Assembly: GCA_002730525.1 (NCBI GenBank)
Contig: PCAK01000027.1
Location: forward strand, 1-64,000
DNA: 64,000 nucleotides
Origin: Acidobacteriota bacterium
GTDB taxonomy: Bacteria > Acidobacteriota > Vicinamibacteria > Vicinamibacterales > UBA823
Direction: 5' to 3'
Shown here one piece after another: positions 58,931-64,000 of this stretch. Below the pieces are notes generated by a model. The model did no database searches and was not told the origin of the DNA. It was given only the letters and a program-made list of their open reading frames with translations. Both the position numbers and the translations under genes were made by a program. Positions within the stretch are counted from its first letter, which is position 1. Every line of letters starts with the position of its first letter.

Positions 58931-59317
58931 CTAGGCTGGCTCCGCGCTGCTCACGTCGAGCCGTTCGGCCTCGCCCCAGAGGCGCTCCAACTCGTAGAAG
59001 TCTCGGACCTCCGGCGTGAACACGTGGACGACGAAGTCGAAGAAATCGAGCAGAATCCATTCGGCACGTCCCGCGCCCTCGACGACGGTCGGCCTGGCGC
59101 CATGCCGCCTGAGTCGTTCCTCGATACTCTCCGCGATCGCCTTGACCTGCCGCGGGTGCTGCCCCGAGCAAATCACGAAGAAGTCGGTGAACGCCGTCCC
59201 GGACCTCAGATCGAGGACGACCACATCCATCGCCTTCTTGTCCTGGGCGGCGAGCACGCTGGCGCGGATCGCTTCAGGGAGTGCGGACAGTTCCTCCGTT
59301 TGCTCCATGTCTCTCAT
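58931..59317 (-). CDS. rsfS: Ribosomal silencing factor RsfS
   Basis: 128 residues. Binds L14 of the 50S subunit and prevents subunit joining under starvation. Signature DFFVICSGQHPRQVKAIAES and AEWILLDFFDFVVHVF near the C-terminus. The start at 59317 overlaps the nadD stop as ATGA. Confidence 0.95.
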   Translation of the reverse strand: MRDMEQTEELSALPEAIRASVLAAQDKKAMDVVVLDLRSGTAFTDFFVICSGQHPRQVKAIAESIEERLRRHGARPTVVEGAGRAEWILLDFFDFVVHVFTPEVRDFYELERLWGEAERLDVSSAEPA

Positions 59318-60000
59318 GCAAGCTGTCTGCCGGGCGGAGCCGGCGTGTACAGATGATGTTCCCGAATGTATCGTGCGACGCTTTCGGGTACCAGGTCGTC
59401 GATGTCGTCGCCGGCCCACAGGCGGTGTCGGATGGCACTCGAAGCGACGTCGGGCGTGTCCGCCTCGAGTGGGAAGATCGCGGTGCGCCCGCCGTCGGGC
59501 GCGTGTGGGTCGATGCCGAGCGCGGCCTCGCGGAAGCGATTCGCGACGTCGGGCAGTGCCCGACGCAGCGCCTGCAGGTCGTGGCCCGGTCGCGACACGA
59601 CGACGAAGTGCGCCTGGTCGAGCAAGGCGGGGTAGCCGCGCCACGTGGCAATTTCTGCGAAGGCATCGGCACCCGTGATGAAGAACAATTGCGTCGCCAG
59701 TTCACCGGCGTCGAGCATCCGCTGCAGTGTCTCGGTCGTGTAGGCCGGCGACGGATCGGCCAGCTCCAGGTCCGAGGCGACCAAGCCCGGACGTGCGTCG
59801 ACCGCCAAGGTCACCATGGCGAACCGGTCCGCGGGCGGGGCGACAGGCGCGGCACGCCGGTGTGGGGGCACCCGAGCCGGCACCAGCAGCACATGGTCGA
59901 GGTCGAAGGCCTGCTGGACGGCCTCGGCTACGGCCACGTGACCGCGGTGCACCGGGTCGAACGTGCCGCCGAGCAGGCCGGTTCGCTGGTGGATGGTCAT
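59314..60000 (-). CDS. nadD: Nicotinate-nucleotide adenylyltransferase
   Basis: 228 residues. Adenylates nicotinate mononucleotide, before nadE in NAD synthesis. GGTFDPVHRGHV is the nucleotidyltransferase motif, PPHR the second, and SSAIRHRL the third (ISSTxIR type). Start ATG 60000 overlaps the obgE stop by four bases. Confidence 0.96.
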   Translation of the reverse strand: MTIHQRTGLLGGTFDPVHRGHVAVAEAVQQAFDLDHVLLVPARVPPHRRAAPVAPPADRFAMVTLAVDARPGLVASDLELADPSPAYTTETLQRMLDAGELATQLFFITGADAFAEIATWRGYPALLDQAHFVVVSRPGHDLQALRRALPDVANRFREAALGIDPHAPDGGRTAIFPLEADTPDVASSAIRHRLWAGDDIDDLVPESVARYIREHHLYTPAPPGRQLA

Positions 60001-61052
60001 TCGCCTGCCGCCGCCGCGCCTGACGGCGCAGCATGGGAAACGACCCGCCACATCGCCTCGAGAAGCGGACGCAGTCCTTCGCCGGTGACCGCCGAGATCG
60101 GGTAGACCGTCACGTCGCGGGCCGTCAGCGCGACACGCAGCCGCTCGAGTCTCGCTGGCTCATCGAGCGCGTCGATCTTGTTTGCGGCGACCAGCTGTGG
60201 CCGCTGGTCGAGCGGCCCCGCGGGATCCTCCGCCCCCACCGGATACAGGGCGAGTTCGCGGCGGATGGTGTCGTAGTCGTCGAGCGGGTCGCGTCCGGAG
60301 GCCGACGACACGTCCACGAGGTGCACGAGCACCTTGGTCCGTTCGAGGTGGCTGAGGAACTGGTGTCCCAGGCCGTGGCCCGAGTGGGCGCCCCCGAGGA
60401 GGCCTGGCACGTCGGCCACGACGAAGCTGCGGTCATCCGACAAGCTGACGACGCCGAGGTTGGGTGAGAGCGTCGTGAAGGGGTAGTTGGCAATCTTCGG
60501 CCGCGCGGCCGAGATCCGAGCGATCAGCGTGGACTTGCCGACGTTGGGGAACCCGACCAGCCCGACGTCGGCCAGCAGCTTCAGTTTCAGCTGGAGTTGC
60601 CGGTCGTCACCCTCGAGTCCAGGTTCGGTGCGGCGCGGTGCTCGATTTGTCGAGGTGGCGAACTGCGCGTTGCCGCGCCCGCCCAGCCCGCCCCGGGCCA
60701 CGACGACGCGTTGACCGGCTTCGGTGAGATCGGCCAGTTCGACCGGGCCGTCCTCGGTCAACTCCGAGACGATCGTGCCGGTGGGAACCTCGAGTTCGAT
60801 GTCATCGCCACGGCGTCCGCTGCGGTTCGCCCCCTCACCATGCGCGCCGCGCTTGGCCCGAAACTCAGGGTGGAATCGGTAGTGGACGAGCGTGTTGACG
60901 TGCTGGCTGGCAACGACGTAGATGGAGCCGCCACGGCCACCGTCGCCGCCATCCGGCCCTCCGCGTGGGATGAATTTCTCGCGACGGAAACTGAGACAAC
61001 CCCGACCGCCGTGGCCGGCGGTGACGTGAATGTCGACTTCGTCGACGAACAT
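59997..61052 (-). CDS. obgE: GTPase ObgE/CgtA
   Basis: 351 residues. N-terminal glycine-rich Obg fold (residues 1-158), then the G domain with G1 GFPNVGKST (about 165-173), G2 in YPFTT, G3 DVPGLLGG, G4 NKID and G5 SAV. Essential 50S-assembly and stringent-response GTPase. The G3 loop reads VPGLLGGAHSGHGLG where relatives usually have IEGA. Follows rpmA by 41 bases. Confidence 0.97.
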   Translation of the reverse strand: MFVDEVDIHVTAGHGGRGCLSFRREKFIPRGGPDGGDGGRGGSIYVVASQHVNTLVHYRFHPEFRAKRGAHGEGANRSGRRGDDIELEVPTGTIVSELTEDGPVELADLTEAGQRVVVARGGLGGRGNAQFATSTNRAPRRTEPGLEGDDRQLQLKLKLLADVGLVGFPNVGKSTLIARISAARPKIANYPFTTLSPNLGVVSLSDDRSFVVADVPGLLGGAHSGHGLGHQFLSHLERTKVLVHLVDVSSASGRDPLDDYDTIRRELALYPVGAEDPAGPLDQRPQLVAANKIDALDEPARLERLRVALTARDVTVYPISAVTGEGLRPLLEAMWRVVSHAAPSGAAAAGE

Positions 61053-61093
61053 GAAGGCGTTCGCGCGCCCCTGCGTGGGTGCGACCGCGCGGT

Positions 61094-61354
61094 TTAGCTC
61101 TCGAGGGGCAGCACGCTGATGACGCGGCCGCGCGCGCCATGATCTTCGAACCGCACCCGGCCGGCGGCTTTGGCGAACAGCGTGTCGTCCTTGCCGAGGC
61201 CGACATTGAGGCCGGGACGGAACCGTCGTCCGCGCTGGCGGACGAGAATCGCCCCGCCGCTCACGAGGTTGCCGTCGAACCTCTTGACGCCCAGGCGCTG
61301 CGCGTTGCTGTCACGCCCGTTCCGAGAACTTCCTTGTCCCTTTTTATGTGCCAT
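61094..61354 (-). CDS. rpmA: Large ribosomal subunit protein bL27
   Basis: 86 residues. [20 protein letters not shown] start and [21 protein letters not shown] core are typical. The N-terminus reaches the peptidyl-transferase centre. Part of the rplU-rpmA-obgE operon, 30 bases after rplU. Confidence 0.98.
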   Translation of the reverse strand: MAHKKGQGSSRNGRDSNAQRLGVKRFDGNLVSGGAILVRQRGRRFRPGLNVGLGKDDTLFAKAAGRVRFEDHGARGRVISVLPLES

Positions 61355-61384
61355 GGCTCGCGCTCTCGAGGATGCCGATCACCG

Positions 61385-61699
61385 CTAGACGCGGATGTCC
61401 TTGACCCGAACCCGCGTCAGCGTACTGCGGTGACCGAGCGTGCGCCGCATGCCCTTGCGACGCTTCTTTCGAAACACCCGAATCTTCGGTCCGCGGACCT
61501 CGCCGTCGACGACGCCGACCACCGACGCGTCGGCGACATAGGGTGACCCGGCGACGATTTCACCGCCGTCCTTGGCGACCAGCAGCACGCGATCGAAGCT
61601 GACTTCCTGGCCAGCCTCCTCGCCGATACGATCGACCGTGACGAGCGCGCCTGGGGTGACTCGCACCTGACGCCCGCCGCTCTGTATGATTGCGTACAC
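61385..61699 (-). CDS. rplU: Large ribosomal subunit protein bL21
   Basis: 104 residues: YAIIQSGGRQVRVTPG, VLLVAKDGG, IRVFRKKRRKGMRRTLGHRS. The start is GTG 61699, from the conserved first residue (usually MYAIIE) and GAGGAG upstream; the longer frame to 61759 would add a non-conserved N-terminus. Operon leader; the next upstream gene, a lipoprotein, is 128 bases away. Confidence 0.96.
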   Translation of the reverse strand: MYAIIQSGGRQVRVTPGALVTVDRIGEEAGQEVSFDRVLLVAKDGGEIVAGSPYVADASVVGVVDGEVRGPKIRVFRKKRRKGMRRTLGHRSTLTRVRVKDIRV

Positions 61700-61827
61700 C
61701 GTCAACGCTCCTCGCTGGTCGCTCACCGGCCCCTCGGGACCTTCGGTGAGCACCCGCAACTTCTTAGACTACCATCCCCGGCGTCCATTTCGCAATTTCC
61801 GTGGCGGGGGCTCCGCCGCACGGGGGG

Positions 61828-62589
61828 CTAGCGCAGCAGGACACGCGTGCCGCGGATGGTCTGCGTGCTCAGGGCGCTGAGGAACGTGGGCAACAACCGG
61901 TCCATCAGCTCGAAATAGGAGGAGAGCGCCGGTGTGTTCTGCTCCGCCTCGTACAGAATCTCTTCCCGGTGCGACTCGGTGTAGAGCGTCGCGCCCGTGC
62001 GGCCGTCGATGAAGATGAACTTCGGACTTAGCACGTAGCCGGTCCGCTCGCGGTAGGCCCGCGTCGGCACGACTCGCCGCCGGCCGAACGAATCGTAGGA
62101 TTCTTGCTCTTGCGTCACGAACCCCTCACGCGAATGCGGCACGAACAGGACCGTGCCCGTCACGATCAACGGGTCCTGATGCTCCTCGCCGAGTTGGCGC
62201 CAGAACCCGATGTCCGCGAAGACGCGCTCGTAGGCTTCCAGCTGCTGCTCCTCGGTGATGGCGGTCGGCTCGGTGAGCGGCACGGCATCCCCGAAGCCGT
62301 CGCCGAGGCCGTCTTCCATCACCAGGTCGGCGAGCGCCAGCGCGTCGGTCTCGATCACCTGCAGGTCCGACCGGTTCCTGAGTTGACTTCTGAGCAGCCG
62401 CGCCGTTTCGATGTTGGCGTCCACGTCCTGGCTGCCACCGGCCACGAACCCCGCGATGAGGATCCGATTGAACGATGAGACGTCCAGCTTCGGCTGGAGC
62501 GGAGTCTCTATCGAGACTTCCTGGTACGGCCCGGCGCAAGCTGCCAGGCCGAGCAGGACGGTGGCAAGACTAGCGACTCGTGCGCTCAT
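61828..62589 (-). CDS. Lipoprotein of unknown function
   Basis: 253 residues. Lipobox GLAAC (C18). The mature part has SFNRILIAGFVAGGSQDVDANIETARLLRSQL and EELLYEAEQNT-like helices; it resembles lipoproteins that go with envelope or secretion systems (a GNA1162-like or CsgG-like fold is possible but not clear). Overlaps the TPR gene by 20 bases, so co-translated. Confidence 0.65.
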   Translation of the reverse strand: MSARVASLATVLLGLAACAGPYQEVSIETPLQPKLDVSSFNRILIAGFVAGGSQDVDANIETARLLRSQLRNRSDLQVIETDALALADLVMEDGLGDGFGDAVPLTEPTAITEEQQLEAYERVFADIGFWRQLGEEHQDPLIVTGTVLFVPHSREGFVTQEQESYDSFGRRRVVPTRAYRERTGYVLSPKFIFIDGRTGATLYTESHREEILYEAEQNTPALSSYFELMDRLLPTFLSALSTQTIRGTRVLLR

Positions 62590-62917
62590 TGATTTCTCTG
62601 AACAGGTCGAAATTCTGCTGGATCGTCGTGTTGTTGGGTTCGATTTCGAGGGCGCGCTCGTACGCCTCTCTCGCGCCGGCGAAATCGCCAGAGTGCTCGT
62701 GGGCGATCGCGAGATTGTTCCAGGCGGCGGCGTAGCTCGGGTCGATTTCAACGGCGCGCTGCCAGCGGTACGCGGCTTCCCGCCACAGACCGCGCTGCGC
62801 GACCTGAATACCGAACTCGACCTGTTGCTTGGCGTCCGATCGGAGGTCGACCGTGGCGACCGCTGGTGTGGTCGCGAGGGCCAACACGAGCCCCATTCCC
62901 AGCGTCACATTCCGCAT
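62570..62917 (-). CDS. Small exported TPR protein
   Basis: 115 residues. Signal peptide (MRNVTLGMGLVLALATTPAVA), then two TPRs: GLWREAAYRWQRAVEIDPSY and GDFAGAREAYERALEIEPNN. Periplasmic scaffold, partner of the downstream lipoprotein by overlap. Confidence 0.8.
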   Translation of the reverse strand: MRNVTLGMGLVLALATTPAVATVDLRSDAKQQVEFGIQVAQRGLWREAAYRWQRAVEIDPSYAAAWNNLAIAHEHSGDFAGAREAYERALEIEPNNTTIQQNFDLFREINERTSR

Positions 62918-63022
62918 GAACCAACCAGAGATTTAACTATAGCTACGGGCGCTCAAACAGTGCAAGCGGTTTCAAGCGGTCCCAGCGGCCCCGCGGCACG
63001 CAGTTTGCGAGGAGATCTCGCC

Positions 63023-64000
63023 ATGACACTGCGGGACACCGTGGCGCTGGCCCTGCTCCGTGGGTTCCCGGGGCAAGCGTTGCCCGAGGCGTTGCGACTC
63101 GTGACGGGCGCCCGCCCGACAGGGTCGTGCCGGTCGCTGACGCAGCTTGTCGTTCGGCTGGGTCTCCGTCTGCCAGGCGGGTGCATCCGCGACGCGCGCG
63201 AGCGCGCGGACGAGTCGCTGGCGCGGGCCGAGGAGCAAGGTGTGCGCCCGATCACCTGGACTGATCGGGCGTATCCGCCGTGCCTGGCCGCCATCGCCGA
63301 TCCTCCGCCGGTGCTCTGGCTGCGAGGCCACCCCGACGTCCTGAATACGCCGTCTGTGGCCATCGTCGGCTCACGGACCGCGTCTCGCTACGCACGGGAT
63401 GTGGCCGAGCAGTTGGGATCCGATCTGGCGGGTCGAGGCGTCACAGTGGTGAGCGGCCTGGCGCGGGGCGTCGACTCCGCCGCGCACCGCGGAGCGCTGG
63501 ACGGTGGGCGGACGGTCGCGGTGCTGGGGTCGAGCGTCGAGATCGTCTATCCCCCCGAGCACGCCGATCTGGCCGAGGCCATCGCCGCCAAGGGCGGCGC
63601 GGTCGTGTCGGAGTTTCCACCCGAGACTCCGCCGCGGCCGGCCCACTTTCCCCAGCGCAACCGGATCATCAGCGGTTTGTTGCGGGCGGTCGTGGTGGTC
63701 GAGGCGTCCGACCGCAGCGGCTCGCTCATCACCGCCCGACTCGCACTGGATCAGGGCCGCGAGGTGATGGCGATCCCGGGCAGTGTCCTCGGCGGGCGAA
63801 ACCGGGGCTCGCACTCTTTATTGAAGGATGGGGCAAAGGTTGTTGAGCGTGCGGACGATATCTTGGAGGAGATAGGTCTGTTGGGTGGCAACACGCCTGT
63901 ACGCGCCGATGCGCCGCCGGTTCCTCCGGACGCGCTGCTGGCGTGCCTGTCCGACGGTGAAGCGTGCGATCTGGATGATCTGACCGAGCGTTCCGGGCTC
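63023..64000 (+). CDS. dprA: DNA processing protein DprA (3' end beyond window)
   Basis: At least 326 residues before the window ends; no stop is reached. Loads RecA on incoming single strands during transformation. Central Rossmann-like domain: AIVGSRTASRYA, VVSGLARGVDSAAHRGAL, TVAVLGSSVEIVYPPEHA, and FPQRNRIISGL. GGAGAT at 63011-63016 precedes ATG 63023. Because comF is also present, natural competence is plausible. Confidence 0.96.
   Translation, partial: MTLRDTVALALLRGFPGQALPEALRLVTGARPTGSCRSLTQLVVRLGLRLPGGCIRDARERADESLARAEEQGVRPITWTDRAYPPCLAAIADPPPVLWLRGHPDVLNTPSVAIVGSRTASRYARDVAEQLGSDLAGRGVTVVSGLARGVDSAAHRGALDGGRTVAVLGSSVEIVYPPEHADLAEAIAAKGGAVVSEFPPETPPRPAHFPQRNRIISGLLRAVVVVEASDRSGSLITARLALDQGREVMAIPGSVLGGRNRGSHSLLKDGAKVVERADDILEEIGLLGGNTPVRADAPPVPPDALLACLSDGEACDLDDLTERSGL

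Noticed and set aside
1-64000. CRISPR arrays, insertion sequences or prophage
   Set aside because: No regularly spaced repeats, transposase, integrase or phage structural proteins were recognised in any frame.

Overview
The window is high-GC bacterial chromosome (GC-rich third codon positions throughout, long open frames on the opposite strand of most genes). The gene content suggests a diderm, aerobic or microaerobic heterotroph: lpxC and many lipoproteins point to an outer membrane, and an alternative-complex-III-like respiratory cluster points to a quinol-to-cytochrome c chain. The style (short GC hairpins between genes, exported TAT amidase and RidA proteins, TPR proteins, phosphatidylcholine synthase, acidobacterial-looking GNAT and beta-sandwich domains) suggests Acidobacteriota, perhaps Vicinamibacteria. 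That placement is inference; no 16S rRNA is present.

Layout. 1-4024: tRNA-Ser(CGA), an AT-rich stretch with a response-regulator remnant, tRNA-Ser(GGA), SRP RNA, then the classic dnaX-ybaB-recR block. 4036-6664: a flippase-like/glycosyltransferase fusion, a DUF4203-like membrane protein and tRNA-Asn. 6826-12222: a GGDEF remnant and the alternative complex III-like cluster (pentaheme lipoprotein, TAT molybdopterin-fold protein, four-cluster ferredoxin, NrfD membrane protein, monoheme cytochrome). 12325-17974: ArsJ-like exporter, TAT amidase, exported triple-RidA protein, YjbQ, FdhD. 18037-24680: CBS protein, Pcm lipoprotein, Pcs, a PDZ-only remnant, an alpha/beta hydrolase, glucokinase, a BRCT-MerR-TPR fusion, a small Cys/His protein and IF-1. 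24741-35938: three-domain acyl-activating/acyltransferase enzyme, a degenerate DAC-like protein paired with a TPR protein, outer-membrane protein, threonine dehydratase, CCA-adding enzyme, a frameshifted formylglycine-generating-enzyme-like gene, PlsB-like acyltransferase and transketolase. 35978-47619: a giant nucleotide-transporter-like/HEAT/cNMP protein, NadE, a membrane protein, an M1 peptidase lipoprotein, a DapB-like dehydrogenase, two genes truncated by what looks like one deletion, a DapA-like lyase and an NlpC/P60 lipoprotein. 47760-57564: HNH nuclease, beta-propeller protein, uvrA, lpxC, then an operon of ECF sigma factor, STAS protein, small unknown protein and unusual radical SAM protein, then lysA. 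57593-64000: tmk, comF, the rplU-rpmA-obgE-nadD-rsfS operon (leftward), an export lipoprotein/TPR pair and the start of dprA.

How the genes work together. Housekeeping modules are intact: replication/recombination (dnaX, recR, uvrA, dprA), translation (IF-1, L21, L27, Obg, RsfS, CCA enzyme, SRP RNA), NAD synthesis (nadD, nadE), envelope (lpxC, plsB-like, pcs). The respiratory cluster is the main energy module. At least seven gene remnants or frameshifted genes are scattered between them, showing a chromosome with ongoing local decay. No IS element, integrase, CRISPR array or prophage was seen. The most unusual proteins are the BRCT-MerR-TPR fusion, the transporter-HEAT-cNMP protein, the stand-alone DAC-like domain, the alternative complex III variant that keeps an Fe-S motif but appears to lack a Mo ligand, and the sigma/STAS/radical SAM operon.
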